Below are positions 48,423 to 61,125 of a DNA stretch of 64,000 bases, piece by piece. Position 1 is the first letter of the stretch. Each line of letters opens with the position of its first letter. This DNA is from Dermatemys mawii. Taxonomy: Eukaryota > Chordata > Testudines > Dermatemydidae. Under the pieces are notes generated by a model. It saw only the letters and a program-made list of their open reading frames with translations. It was not told where the DNA came from and did no database searches. The DNA lies in assembly GCA_007922305.1 (NCBI GenBank), contig ML677351.1, positions 11,933,165 through 11,997,164 of the forward strand, read 5' to 3'. Position numbers and translations under genes: made by a program.

Positions 48423-49739
48423 AAAGTCTCTCGTGGCACAAGGAAACAATTAATCAAAGGTTAATCCATCAGTTAAATAAAAGTTTGGGTTTGACATTGG
48501 CAGTCACATTTTATGCTGATATTAATCACTGATAACGTCAAACTTAAACAAAACTCTTCAATCTAGATTATTATTAAAAATATTCTAAATACCAAATTAG
48601 ACTAACTTCTTGAAATGCATAATAGTTTTCAATAATTAGTATGTTAGGGATCATTTTAAGAAGATGTCAAATTCTTAATCGTGTGTCTCTATCTCCCAAA
48701 ATGTAAAACACAATTTTAAAAATTAAAATATCTCCATACATCATTTTAGTTCATTAGCTTCTCCAGTAATACAATTTCACAATTAATAATCTATCCCACA
48801 GAAAAACTAATAACCGATACCCAATCACATAATGAAATCCCACCTAAATCATCCTTTAATCTCTGGCCTCTCCACATATGGACTCTGGGCCCCTGGCAAA
48901 ATACTTGCAGAAAAATGACAGACTTTGCAGAATGCCTGTAATGTTAATGTTGATGTGAGCTCTTTTGGACAGAGAGAAGCATGTCCAGAACCGAGGGACC
49001 CTTGCTGCCAACAGCTCTCTTGTTTGCATCTAGGAAGCTCCTGCTGCAGTTCCTCTGTTAATGTCAAATGTGGCAGAATGGCATGGAGAAAGAGGTAGTC
49101 CCTGAAGGTCAAAACCAGCATCTTGGAACTCTGCCTAGAAACTTATCAGCAGCTAGTGCAGGTATTGGTACACTGACGTTATACACTCCCTGTGAAACAC
49201 CCTGCTCAGCAAGCAGGTGGCCGTATTCTGCACTTGATTTAATTTTCAAATGCTCTCTGTTTGCAACACCACATAGCCTTGTATAACGTGCTTCACAGCA
49301 GTCTCACGGTGACAAGGGCATATTAGTAACAACTGTAGCACTAGAAAGAAAAGGCTGCACTCTTTTAACCATACATAAAGGGAAAATGCCTTTTTGACTA
49401 CCACTACTATGTTATCTGCCACAATCAGCCCCAGTTATAATAAAGTTCCAAGATTGCCAATCTGCTTACATGTGGTGGGTGCTTTCTCTGAATTTCAGCC
49501 ACATCTTGTAGCTGCATCTTCTGTCTCCTGTATTATTTCAGTCTCTTCTGAATTAATCTTCAGACAGCCCACCCATTTTCAGTTTCTGTTTTTATAAAGA
49601 CACTGGTTATTTGTTCCTACTATCAGCTATTTGTGATATAATAGAAACGTGTATCCGAATACTATGAGCATGCTAAGTACTCTTCAGCCCATACTTCCTT
49701 ATTAACTGTTCTAAGAAGTTGAGCAGGCGGGGTGACAAA
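48423..49739. other. Intron, nothing recognised
   Basis: AT-rich to about 48850, then moderately balanced. The 48850-49300 stretch has the look of an old LINE fragment but no diagnostic end. Confidence 0.45.
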
Positions 49740-50375
49740 ATTGAAACTCTCGCCTGGCTTTCCTTTTCCATAGCTAATTTTAAAAATCTTGTCATCCCCT
49801 TTTGGTCCTTCACAATTCTACTTATCTTATTTGACTGCTGTCTTCACTCTTATCTCAACGCACCCTTAACCTCTTTGCTCCATCAGTGATGCCATTTGTC
49901 CATGTCTACTACAAACTTCTGTGCAGTTCTATCTTCATGTCTCTGCTGACTTTATCAATAGGGACACTACATCCTCCTCCTAGTAAAATCTTCACAATAC
50001 TCTCTTCTGCAGGGATGCTTAAAAGAAATCAGCCATCCAATAATGGCAACGTTATAAGGCAATCAAGGTCAGCTGACTATTTTCTTTTTATTTTAAATTG
50101 TCAAAAGGTGTGGAACCATCAAAAATCCCCCAGGTGTGCAATAGATATCTGTGTAAGCATGTAGGCTTATTTTTCTCACCCCTTCCCCACTACTCCCTCC
50201 TTTGTTTGTCATGCTTACAAACTCTTGTTGCTTTTGTTTCAGATTATATTGTAAACTCTTCTGGATGGCAATTGTGTCTACATCTGTGTTTGTAGAACAC
50301 CTAGTACAATGGGGTCCTGGTCATGAATGGGGCTCTTGGGTGCTATAACAGTGTAAACAAGAAATAATATTATTT
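49740..50375 (+). mobile_element. L2-like LINE 3' end
   Basis: The last part is diagnostic: attgtaaactcttctggatg, gcaattgtgtctacatctgt, agaacacctagtacaatggg, gtcctggtcatgaatggggc and a short attattta tail. Upstream to about 49740 the sequence (for example atctcaacgcacccttaacc) is compatible with L2 but less certain. Confidence 0.7.
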
Positions 50376-50385
50376 AAATTCACTA

Positions 50386-50457
50386 AGCCAAATTCTGCTG
50401 TGCCAACTCCCAGTAGTAGTAATTGCATAAATGTAATGTGAGAGCAGAATCTGGGCC
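50386..50457. mobile_element. Small palindromic MITE (ccaaattctgct / agcagaatctgggcc)
   Basis: gccaaattctgctgtgcc faces gagagcagaatctgggcc. It directly follows the L2 tail. Confidence 0.55.
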
Positions 50458-52869
50458 TTGTGTGTGTATATATACTGTGTTGACACCAACTTTTAGCTTA
50501 GCTAAAACAGAAGAGAAAAACAAGTTTTTAATTTTAAATTTCGTGTTGCTTTATCTTCCATCTGTTACTGAAATCTACTGCTTTCAAGATTAGAAAAAGA
50601 CCTGTAAAACTTTTAACAAGAAGGGAGAGATATATAATTCTTTTCATTCATAGTTTATAAGGAGGAAGTAGTAGAAACCAAGATCCTTGTGTCTCAATGC
50701 CTTGACTTTTTCTGTCTCCCATCCTACCAAACAGTGTTTAATAAAACCTTAATGAGCTCCCACATCTTACCATTAAAGCATCTTCCTACTTTTAGTATTC
50801 TCTATAGATGCATTAAACTTCTTAGAATCATGGAACTATGTGAATTTATTTTATTGTCCTTCCAAACTGACTAGTTATTTTAGCCAAGCTGTATGTCTTA
50901 CATTATGAACTAATCAGAAGTTAGTCCTGACTTTTATTGTTTTAACTAAGAGTCAGACCTACATCATGCATTTACCAAAATGTTTTTTTTTAAAAAAAAA
51001 CTACAGTCAATCTGCTAGCAAAAAACCCAAACCCAAATCAAACATAAATTGCCATTTCAGAGCTTCAGGAATCTGAATCAATTAATAAAAGTATAAATAG
51101 TGATCTCATGTCCATGAAGCTTTATGATCTTTCAGTTTCACAGCTAAAGAGCTACCGTCACATGACATTCAAGCCACAGGCTCTTTGTTCAGTCCCAGTT
51201 TCTGGGAACAACAGCAAATACAGCTCCCTTCGGATTTAAAATCTTACTAAATAATTCAGTAATACATATTACAGTCTCTGATTAAATTTTGCACAGAGTA
51301 GTGAGATTGTTTTCCAGGTAGGTCGTCACTCAATTCAGTTAACACTTACAGTCTCCTTCATTCTCAGCCAGAATACCGCAGGGTCCATCTATCATTATCA
51401 CTTTGTCTTTTAATTTTTCTGTCAGCCTTTGTCAAGCTTGAAACAAAAGCTTTTATATATATATTTTTGGCATTGCAGCCATTGTTATTCGAAATTGTAT
51501 TCAGTTATTTTACAGCAGCACCATCTCTTATTTCATGGGAACTTAAGAGCAGAATGCGTAGGGCTAGGTCTCAGTGGATGTACATTGATATAGCTCCATT
51601 AACTTAAAGGATGAATGACTTCTGCCTTCTGAAGCACTGATGTACTTGGTGCAGGAAAGAGGGGAGAGTAGCATGGAACTGGTTCGGGCTTCCTGTTCCT
51701 TGGGACCAGGCTAGTCCTGATGGTGCTTAGAACTGCTCTGGCACATCTCTACATTCTGCAACTGGTATTGGGTCCTTAGTGGACAATCTTTAAACCAATG
51801 GAGGCCTGACTTGATGGAGTGCAGTTGCCTCACCCTTCTCTCCACCTAGTTGTGGCACAAATGCACCAATCAGGAGTTCCCCTCTGGCAGGGGAATTCTC
51901 TGCTGAGCATTTGCACTTGGCTTATGGCCCTCTGTGCCCCCAGAGAGATACAAAGAAGTTCCTTTCACTTTAAAATTTGGCCCACTATGTTTATTTTTGG
52001 GCATTATAAAGTTATGGGCACATTGGGCATAACTAGAATTAGCTGCAGTATCTGACACCTGACACATTTGTTTCCCATAGAATTGTATTATTACAGTGCT
52101 CTATGAATGGTGTCTTTAAATAGGCTGAACTCCAGTGGTAGGATGGGTATCACGATAGGTAATAAAGGAGATATTATGGTCAGTACATTGTTTCAGTTAA
52201 TATTAAACTAATTACCTGTCAACAAGTAATCATCTGCCTTTGTAGCTAGAGTTGAAATTAATGCTGACTGTGAATAATCTTATTTGATCACTTGCCTTTT
52301 CAGTAAAGTTTAAAGACCTCTCTTTGATATATGTAACTAAAATATTTTGTTATGGTATCAGTATTTTCATTTTAGTGATTTATTTAGTGTCATCTATGAC
52401 AGTTTTTAGGAACTGAAAAAAAATCTCAGAAAAAAATACATAATTTTACCTGAATATGGCCCCATTTTATGGTTTATGCATATTTTAGCCTCTCATAGGG
52501 AGTAAAACAGCACTTTTGAATTAAAAGCTTGATTTTTTTACTCTCCTTTGTTGCACTGTATTTGTAGAAAAGGCAGTTAAAGTAGGTAAAGATGCTACAC
52601 CGTTAAAGCTGAATGTATTCATTTTTATAAAAGAAAAAACAAGTACAGCATGTGGCTATATCCATCCACATTAGTCAAGAAAACATAAGAGAACCAAGTG
52701 TATGTGTGTCATAAATTCAGCAAATGAACAGATGGAATATTTTTCAAAGTGCATGTGGGGAGGAAAACGGAAGGTTGGGAACAAAGAGAATTGCTGGATT
52801 TTTTAGTATGAAGTTTATATTTAATGTCCAGTAGCACAGAGCAGAAGGAATGGTCTTGTGTCTAACGCT
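50458..52869. other. Intron, nothing recognised
   Basis: AT-rich with homopolymer runs (T/A tract at 50983-51000). No feature is supported. Confidence 0.55.
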
Positions 52870-53070
52870 TTTGATTAGGTCTAAAAAATTCTGGGTTCAG
52901 CTCCTTTTTTTGCCACTGACTTTGTAGAGCTCTTGACAAATCATTTACTATCTGCCTCAGTTCCACATCTACAAAATGGGAATAATATTTCCTGCTTTAC
53001 AAGGAAGATTAGAATGAATACTTTAAGATGTGTGAGGCAATGAGATGTTATATAGATGGAACATAGGCAC
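52870..53070 (+). mobile_element. MIR-like SINE
   Basis: ctgggttcagctcctttttt, tgccactgactttgtagagc, gacaaatcatttactatctg, cctcagttccacatctacaa and aatgggaataatatttcctg follow the MIR consensus order. Confidence 0.8.
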
Positions 53071-53454
53071 TTGAATGCAAAGGTTCCAGAAATCTTCAAG
53101 CTGTTCTGATCATAATGGTCTGAGGTATGAGTGTTTAGATGCGTGATATTAATACAAATTTGATGTATCACCAGTTAAACAAGAACACAGCTTTAAAAAT
53201 ACACCAGTAGTGATTTCTGTGCCCTAAACAGCAGCTTCTACTGTACTTTGTTGAATATTAGAGCATGTTGCCATCTGGTTGATATGCAGGAAACATCCTT
53301 CTAGGTTTCAAGGCCCACTATGTATCACCCATATCTCACTCCATGTCAGCAAACAATGAAAGCACAGAGTGTGCTGTGAATGGTTTTCTCTGTGTAAGGC
53401 AATCAAAAATATTTTGCTTTCTGTTATGCAAAATCACTTTTGAGGAGACGACCA

Positions 53455-53890
53455 GTAAACTGGCTTCAAAGGTACCAAAATGATTTAGGAGCCTGCCTGA
53501 TTTATGAGGAAAGATTAAAAAAACTGAGCATGTTTAGTTTTGAGAAAAGGAGACAGAGGGGACTGGCGGTGAGACCTGATAATTGTTTTCAAATATGTTA
53601 AGGGCTGTTATAAAGAGGACTATGATCAGTTGTTCTCCATGTCTACTGAGATTAAGCTCATTACTTCTTGTCCTAATCTGCAGCAACTGGGGTTTATAAA
53701 CTGTGAAGGTAGTTCAATTCTGGGATAGGCTTCCAAGAGAGGTTGTGGAATCACCATCTTGGAGGTTTTAAAGAATGAATTGAAAAAAGCACCGTTCATG
53801 GCTCTAGGTTTACGTGGTCCTCCCTCAGTGCAGAGGTTGAACTTGATAACTTCCTGAGGTCACTTCCAGCTCTACATTTCTGTGATTCCA
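53455..53890 (+). mobile_element. CR1 LINE 3' fragment
   Basis: Carries the degraded ORF2 end (gaggaaagattaaaaaaact, ttagttttgagaaaaggaga) and a 3' terminus of the form cacttccagctctacatttc, tgtgattcc. About 435 bp remain. It is an older subfamily than the element at position 1. Confidence 0.88.
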
Positions 53891-55482
53891 TCTCACAAAA
53901 AAAAATGGGAATTAGGGTTCCAAGTGGCTGAATCTCATAAATATGGGACTTTGGCTCCTAAATCACTCAGGTGCTTTTGCAGTGAGGTTAGCCGAAGTGT
54001 GATTTAAGGATGAAATGCATTCTACAGTCTAAAATGTGTGGTTTGTAGTTGCTGTAAGGATAGTAATACATAAGGAAACTAATATGAGTGAGTGCGCCAA
54101 ATGAGCAGTGATGTTAATAAAGGAGTGTCTCTATTGAACATAACCAGTGGGAGTGAGATGTTTCCAGTATCCAGAGCAGACTCAGACTTAACTTGGAGTG
54201 CAGTGGATCTTCTCTCCAACCAAGTTGACTCCTGCTTGCTAACTCAGCAAAACAGTTGCCCTCTTCTAGTAAATTTAAGGTGTGAACAAAGCTGCCAAAC
54301 CACAGACATTTTACAATAAATTTGTATTCCTTCTATTAAAAAAGTAACATGAACATGCCAGTATTATGTGTACATTTAGTTTGATTTTAACACAGCACAA
54401 ATTATATGTAAATTAGTTTAATCCTTGAGTTGGAGGGCAAGATGTCCATCGGGCATTTGGTGTCACGCCTTGATCTGTATGCTAATTTCTGGATAGTTAG
54501 TTTCATTATTCTGTGAGATCGGAAAAGATTATTTTTGTCCCTCCAATATTACTATCACCTGGTAGTGCCCCTTAACAAGTCTCCCTAACCCTGTAAAGGT
54601 ATAAGAGATGAGGAATGCAATTTTAAATCTGAAACCTTGTGAGGAAAACTTTCAAAGCATAAAAGAATCAGCAAATAAATGATTCCGAAGTCCACTGGCA
54701 ACGTATCCAAGTCAATATGCAACAAACTCAGTAGAATGATGAAAAAGATAGTTATTAAGCTTAAATGCAAATAACAGAAGTAGGAAGTTTCCAATTATCC
54801 AATGGCACATTTAGGGAAGCCACCTAAAACAAATGTAAGGCTTGTTCACTATGTTTTGTGTATAAAACTGATATATAGCTGCCTTTAAAAAAAATGTATC
54901 AGGCTTTGCACTGAATATCAGGCAAAAGTTATTTTTTTCCCTTCTATGTAGTGCAAATTTTATCAGATATCAATCTCAGGAGTTTCACATTATGGGAAAT
55001 AATTGTATATATCAGTGCATATAACATTTTTTAACATGTTAATTAATGTATAATGCTCGTTAAAGTCAGTTCTATTTAATTATAATGGCAGTCACACTCC
55101 AGGCAATATTACAGTTTGTCCCAGTGATTAATGTGTCTATGTTCATTATTTTAAAAAGCTTGTTTTCTTAATTTTGCTTGCCCGGGAATATTTCCTACTG
55201 AAGAACAGATGTAAACATCAGTGTACTAAAGGTGAAAGTGTGATCTCCTGCATCTATCTGATGTTTTCCAAAGTGGAAAATTCTGCAGGTCTAGAGTCTA
55301 GAACAAATAATGATGTTACTTATCAAAAAAGCGAAATAACTGAGAGAATGACAAGGAAACTTTAAATGGCAAAATAATCTGACATCCAGCCTGAAAATAA
55401 TGCAAATATGTGAAATCAAAAGCCAAGGGAAGTAATTCGTCAATGCTGAACTCAAGGACCCCATTCATGAACTGTCTCCCTC
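53891..55482. other. Intron, nothing recognised
   Basis: AT-rich non-coding sequence without supported features. Confidence 0.55.
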
Positions 55483-55574
55483 AGGGCCCAATGCAGTGAA
55501 ATGCTGAGCATCCTAGACTACCACTGAATTCACTGTAAGCTGATGGTGTTCAAAGAGATGCACGATCTGGCCCT
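55483..55574. mobile_element. Palindromic MITE (gggccca / tctggccc)
   Basis: gggcccaatgcagtgaaatg, ctgagcatcctagac on the left and gcacgatctggccc on the right, with a ccactgaattcactg centre. Confidence 0.55.
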
Positions 55575-55617
55575 TTGTAAATGATGTCTTTCTGTAGCAA
55601 GGCAAGACTGAAATTAT

Positions 55618-55753
55618 GGGCCAGATTGCTATCCCCTGAGGCATGTGCATAGCACCTCGCTTCTGAATTTATTTACTTAGTCCACACTGAAGCCAATGGG
55701 GCTATGTATGGAGTATGAATGGTATTCACCATAAGGAGTTCAGAATCTGGCCC
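55618..55753. mobile_element. Palindromic MITE (gggccagatt / aatctggccc)
   Basis: The ends gggccagatt and aatctggccc are a perfect 10-base inverted pair, and the centre contains gaagccaatggggcta. A second copy of the same broad family is immediately to the left. Confidence 0.65.
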
Positions 55754-56830
55754 TTTGCCTTTAAAACTGAGGCCTGGGAAATCTGCGTCAGATTCTTTCA
55801 TCTTCCTTATTGAAGTGTTTTCCTTTATTTCCTTTCATCTTTTCTTATTTACAGTCCCTTCCTACGCAAAAGGAACATTGATCTTTCTTGCTCTTGGCGG
55901 TGCAGATCTAAGTATTGTGTTTCTGTATGTGTGATTGTTTCCTATATATTTAAATCATGTTTTACTATAAGGGATTTTGGTTATGATCTGCCCAAAAGCA
56001 ATGCCTTTAGCTTAGAAGTTCTGCATTCACTCAGTGCAGAGTATGACCAAGAGATGGAGAGGATTTTGTAGGATGCAGTTGTTGAAGACTTGCACCTTTT
56101 CCCATTTCTACACACCGCCATAGTAATAATTACCATAAATCTTTCTGGATGTTGGGTTTCAAATGAAATTTCATAGGGCTTATTAAAATACTGCTATATG
56201 TTAAGTATCCCATGTTCAGGATGATTGTAAAACTATTTTGCTTGTTAGTAAGGAGTTTGAAACATACTCTGCACTGGATCTCAGCAGACAACTGTGTCTC
56301 AAACAAATTTGTGGGAAGAAGACAAGCAAACTGAAAAAAAGCAGCTTTTATAGTTAGTAGCAATTTCCCCTTTTTTCTTCCATTGAGTCTGTCTGAAAGT
56401 AGGTGTTTTAACATACTGCCATTTCTCGTTAACATGTGTGTGTTTATTTAGCATGACGGTGTTGTTTTTTTCATCTCCCACTCTGACACAGCATGTTTCA
56501 CCTATATTTGGTTTCTACCATATGAGACCTTTAAAATGGCTCAGTGAAGAAATGGATTCTTGTCACTTAAATATTCACTCTCCAGATCTGTGGAAACTTG
56601 ATCGTTTTAACAGTGTTTTCAGTTCTTTTCCCTCGATGTTTGAATATAAAACTAGAGAGTGATATGTCAAGAATTTCAAGGTACTGTACTGTACCTGTAA
56701 TAATCTGTATTAAGCATGTTTTAATTTATACATTTTACTACATACTTGTATTTACAAATTGAACCATTATTATGCTTCTCCTTTGTTTGCATGATATGAT
56801 TTTATTTTATATTTTTTTTCCACTCACCAG
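55754..56830. other. Intron upstream of the CADM2 stalk exon
   Basis: No other feature is supported. Ends with a strong T-rich tract (about 56799-56820) and the acceptor ccactcaccag. Confidence 0.7.
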
Positions 56831-56950
56831 ATGTTTCCAACACTTTGCTTCCCACCACTGTCATCCCCTCACTTACCACTGCAACAGTCACAACCACTGT
56901 AGCCTTAACAACCAGCACAGCCACATCGGCAACAGCCATCAGCACCAGAG
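56831..56950 (+). CDS. CADM2: CADM2 exon: Thr/Ser-rich extracellular stalk
   Basis: This exon encodes the stalk between Ig3 and the membrane segment of CADM2, a region expected to carry O-linked glycans. It is 120 nt. The first two bases complete the Asp codon begun by the previous exon's last G, and the last base starts the next codon (phase 1 in, phase 1 out). The encoded sequence includes DVSNTLLPTTVIPSLTTA, then TVTTTVALTTSTATSATA and ISTR; over 40% of residues are Thr. A symmetric, 40-codon cassette can be skipped without a frameshift, and a CADM2 isoform lacking this stalk is known as far as I recall. Splice sites are a long T-rich tract plus cag at 56828-56830 and the donor gtacag at 56951, which is weaker than consensus and fits cassette use. 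The next (transmembrane) exon was not found before 64000. Confidence 0.9.
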
Positions 56951-57987
56951 GTACAGTATTCTTCTTTGTTATGGCCTGAAAAACCCATTATAAATAGGAA
57001 ATTATAGGGAATTTTAAAGGGGATAGAAAATGCTCAGAAGGGAATTTAAACATTTTGCCTAAATGTGTGTTTATATAAAGTAATAAATCTACATGACAAT
57101 AGTTAAGAAGCTTTAAAAAGGTTTAATAAAACATTCTTGCCACTGCAGCAATGAGTGTGTAAACTTTTACAGGGTGACTTAACTATTTATTTACATTTGC
57201 ACTTCAATTTTTAAGGTTAGCAAATCTAACTCTTATGTAAAATGCAAATATGATATTTTAAAATAAGCACTACTTTTTAAACTGGTTAGTAGAAGTAGTA
57301 TTCATAGTGTTAGTACTTTTATTAATTACTAGTAATTAATTATTTTGCTTCCTGATGCTAATGTGGAATACAAGATAAGTGTCTTGGATTTTGAATTTCT
57401 ATAGACTTAATCGTGCTTGTAATACAATGGAGATCTTTCTCTCTCATGCTTGTTAGTCTTAAGTTTTAAGAAGCTTTTAATTTAAGGAATGCCTTTATCT
57501 TACCTGAGCTACAATATATCAAATGGATTTTCTTTTTCCCTAGATCTGTAGTTTCTGGTAGTGTTCTGCCCTGCCTTTGGATAGAATCTAGATTCAGTTC
57601 CTAGGCTCACTCTCTTATTCACAGGCTCTGCACATACTGAGACTGTTGCAAAGGGTGCTTGGCGTTGGAGGACTGTATGCCTTGCTTCATGAACTAACAT
57701 CTCCCCTCTCTGATTAAGGAACAATTTTCATGTAGTCTTAAAAAAAAGGTAGTCCAACCTCTGAGTTAGCCTTGAAGCAAAAAGTGGGATAGAGATCTTC
57801 CATCATCCACTGAAGGCACCAAGGAACTAAAGAGAGAGAGAGAGAGAGAGAGAGAAATACTGTCAAGACATATTTCTATAATGAGGTGTAAATCTCTTGG
57901 GAAAGCTAGGGCTACTTATGTTCTGAAAACCTTTCAACCTAGAAGCATTTTCATGATTAAAAACATTAAAACTGTTTTTAAGTTTAT
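56951..57987. other. Intron after the CADM2 stalk exon
   Basis: AT-rich. Apart from the (AG)n tract at 57831, nothing was recognised. Confidence 0.6.
57831..57855. repeat. (AG)n microsatellite
   Basis: About 12 AG units. Confidence 0.95.
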
Positions 57988-58200
57988 GACCTAGCAGCTG
58001 AAGCACTGGACTTGGGGCTCAGGAGACCTGGATTTTATTCCTGGCTCTGCCATTGGCCTGCTGGGTGACCTTGGGCAAGTCACTTTCCCCTCCATTTGCT
58101 CCTTTTCTCCATATGTAAAATGGGGATAATGACACTTATTGTAAAGCTTCTAGAGACCTATGGATGAAAAAGTGCTATGTAAGAGCACGGTATTATTATT
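57988..58200 (+). mobile_element. MIR-like SINE
   Basis: cttggggctcaggagacctg, gattttattcctggctctgc, gggtgaccttgggcaagtca, ctccatatgtaaaatgggga and taatgacacttattgtaaag follow the MIR core order. It ends in a tattattattt tail. Confidence 0.85.
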
Positions 58201-59325
58201 TGGAATGGTAGCGTTTTTCCTGAACATGTCTAAAACCAGTGTAAAAAGATTAGGCAATCCTGGCAATGCTATCCACAGTTGTTAATATTTTAGTACTGTG
58301 ACCTCTGCATGGAATTAAACTCACCTACAATCTCAAAATACATGCTTTTATTTTATTAATCCTCATACAATGTCTACAGTGTGAAAATATGTGACCTTCT
58401 TAATGATAAGAGAAAGGGGAAAACATTACAGAAATATCTACCAACTGTAAGGAATGAAGGGAGATGTCGTAAACAGCAGCTGGGCACCAAATGGCCACTT
58501 TAGGGCTATTGTGGCTTGTCTTTCTTAAATTAATAGGCTGGCTATTAGAAAAGGGGGAAGTTTCCTAGAAAAGGATGATTCTACCCTGTGGAGTTTCTTT
58601 AGGACTATGCATTTATACAGGAAAGTTTTTTTGAACGGTGCGGGGGAGGGAACTGGCTGAAATCCCACATAGTTGAGGGACAGAGTCAAACATTTCTAGG
58701 TTTTTCAGGCTGGAGTCTGGTGTTCTGAAATAGCCCTTTTGTTGTTGTTGTTGCTGCTGTATGTTGCTATAATATCTGAGATAAACTCAGCTACTGATCC
58801 TGTTCAAGAGATTTCCAGTAGTGCTTGTTTCAGGCCATGAAGGAAATACCACAGGAACAAACCGTTCTGAGGCATTACTGTTTATTATCCCAAAAGGAAT
58901 TAGGACATAAAGGAGCTCATAAAATTGAGAAGTTATTCAAATAGTTTCAAACCTTCAACATTGTTAGTTTTGGCTCCTGCTTGAGTGTGGGGTGAAGATT
59001 CTTGTGGTTCTTATTTTATCTCAACTTGTTCATCCATCTCTTAATCTAAATTAGTGAAAGTTTGCTCCATATTTTATGTCTGTAGATAAAGTGTTTTTTG
59101 AATTGATTTCTAATGGTGACTTCACAGCTAGACAATCACATTTGTGTTTTGTTTGGTGTATTTCTGATATTTTACCAGCATTATAACTCTGTATTTATGC
59201 TTCAAGATGTGTGTGTGATCCCTCAATTTATTCTGTTATTACTTACAGTAAGTAATACCCTTCAGGAGGTGTTTTAAAATGTCACCCCTTAGGTCATATC
59301 ATTCCTAGGAGATAGCTTTTGAAGA
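58201..59325. other. Intron; small (GTT)n run at 58738-58758
   Basis: A gttgttgttgttg tract is the only structured sequence noted. Confidence 0.6.
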
Positions 59326-59332
59326 GTTATAA

Positions 59333-59490
59333 CATGGGTGTAGTTTGGAGAGGCCTGGGAGGCATTGCCCCCCCACAAACTGGAAGCCTCGGGCAGGCGC
59401 AAAATTCCTTCCCTCCCACCCCCCTGGTGCAAACCTCATTGGCTCGACAGGTGCTCTCGTCCCAAATCTAGAAGTAAAACTATGCCTATG
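59333..59490. mobile_element. 158-bp MITE with target-site duplication
   Basis: The ends catgggtgtagtttgg and (reverse complement of the right end) cataggcatagttttac are inverted repeats. The direct repeat gttataacat starts at 59326 and 59491, so 7-10 bp are duplicated depending on where the end is set, consistent with a hAT-type insertion. The core is C-rich. Confidence 0.7.
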
Positions 59491-59500
59491 GTTATAACAT

Positions 59501-60778
59501 AGGACATGTAGATCCTGTGCTTAGGAGTGTGCCTGAAACATTAAATCATTTTATGTTACAGTAATTCCATATCTCGTTGTGCCTATGATATATTCTACTT
59601 ATTCCACAAATGAGATAAAACAACAGTTAATTCTAAACTTTTAGGAGCCAGGTATTGTCTTTGTTTGCCTAAAGATTAGCAAGCAGTATGGAGCAGTTCC
59701 TGTGTCTCCTTCAATAACTAACATTATATTTTACAAAAGGCCTCTGTAGTCAAACTTATTACTCACTCACGTTATCACCCACTTTCATACTTGTAGTTAT
59801 GCTGAATCCTGTAAATATTAAGTGATATCCCTTTGCTTGTGTATTACACTTCAGCTTGGAAAATCTGAGTTCAATTTGATGCTGGGAAAGAAGGGACTCC
59901 TTTATAAATTTGTCTGGCAGGTCTTAAGCCTATAGTTGAGGAAAGCATAACAAAATGAGACCAAAATGTGCAGAAGAAAGAAATCTAGAGAACGGAAGAA
60001 AGGACAAGTACATTGTGTATGAAGAGTTTCCTTTTTACCAGGTTTTATGTCTCTTTGCTCTGCCAAGGCAGCAAAAAGGGATTTTAAACTTGCCCCAAGT
60101 GGACAGCAGAGGAATCCCCTGAACTAGCAAAGGTAGCTCTGTGCCACACTCATGGCCCTCCAAAATTGAAGCCCTCCCAGCTATTATTTCAACAGTCTTT
60201 CTTCCCTGCACTGTTCTTTCTGTAGTTAAATCCCTTTCCCAGTTGTGTCTACCAGAAGAAAGACACAACTTGTAAGCCTTAATAACCATGGCTTAAACTA
60301 TTAAAGAACAACAACAAATAATACAGATATGAATATAATAAAGTGTGAATGGTCAGATAGCAAAGGAAAACAAATTCATTATTTAATATATTCAATTCTA
60401 TTGCTCATATGTGGGTGATTCAGTTTCGATTGACTCACTTGTGAAATGGGATTGTGCCAAAATGTTCAAAGCTTTATATAGCAATGCCTCAAAACATCTC
60501 TAAAAGTCATTGCCCATAATGCAGGATACAGTGCTGCTTCCAGGCAGCTTCACTGGGAACTTCAAGAGTTTGTGTAATATTCAGGATGCTTAAAAAGTCA
60601 AATTTTAAAAATTTCACTGCACATTCCTGCCCACTTCAGACATACCCTAAATGATTGTCTGCAGATGATTGTCTGCAGATTCTTTCCTACTCTTCATTGC
60701 CAAATAAATGATTAATTTCATATTTACATCATACATACGTGGTAAATTATTTTTGTGATCTCCTACCTGTTTATCTAT
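59501..60778. other. Intron, nothing recognised
   Basis: No supported coding or repeat feature. A short tandem, gatgattgtctgcagatgat, occurs near 60650-60680. Confidence 0.55.
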
Positions 60779-61125
60779 CTGTGAATCTATTAAGGGCAGG
60801 AAGGGACTATTATATTATCTAATCTAACCTTCTTTATAACAAAGGGCATATCATTTTACCCAGTTAATCCTGTACTGGAGCCCAATAACTTGTGTTTGAC
60901 TAAAGAATATTGCCCAGAAAAGAAGCCAAAATCTTGATTTGAAGACTTCCCATGGTAGTTTGTTCCAATGGCTAATAATCCTCACTGTTTTAAAAATGTG
61001 TTCCTTTCTTCTAATTTGAATTTGTCTAGCTTTAATTCCCAGCCATTGGTTCTTATGATTTTCTCCACTAGATTAAAGACCTCGGTAGTACCTGGTATTT
61101 TCTCCACATATTTGGTGTAAATAAA
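60779..61125 (-). mobile_element. CR1 LINE 3' fragment, reversed
   Basis: gtgaatctattaagggcagg, aagggactattat, cagttaatcctgtac, cccaataacttgtgtttgac, aaaatcttgatttgaagact and gtttgttccaatggctaata are the reverse complement of an old CR1 3' region. Confidence 0.85.

Noticed and set aside
47870..48457. 195-codon minus-strand open frame
   Set aside because: Falls in the non-coding right part of the Harbinger element. The translation has no known motif and no counterpart among Harbinger proteins I know.
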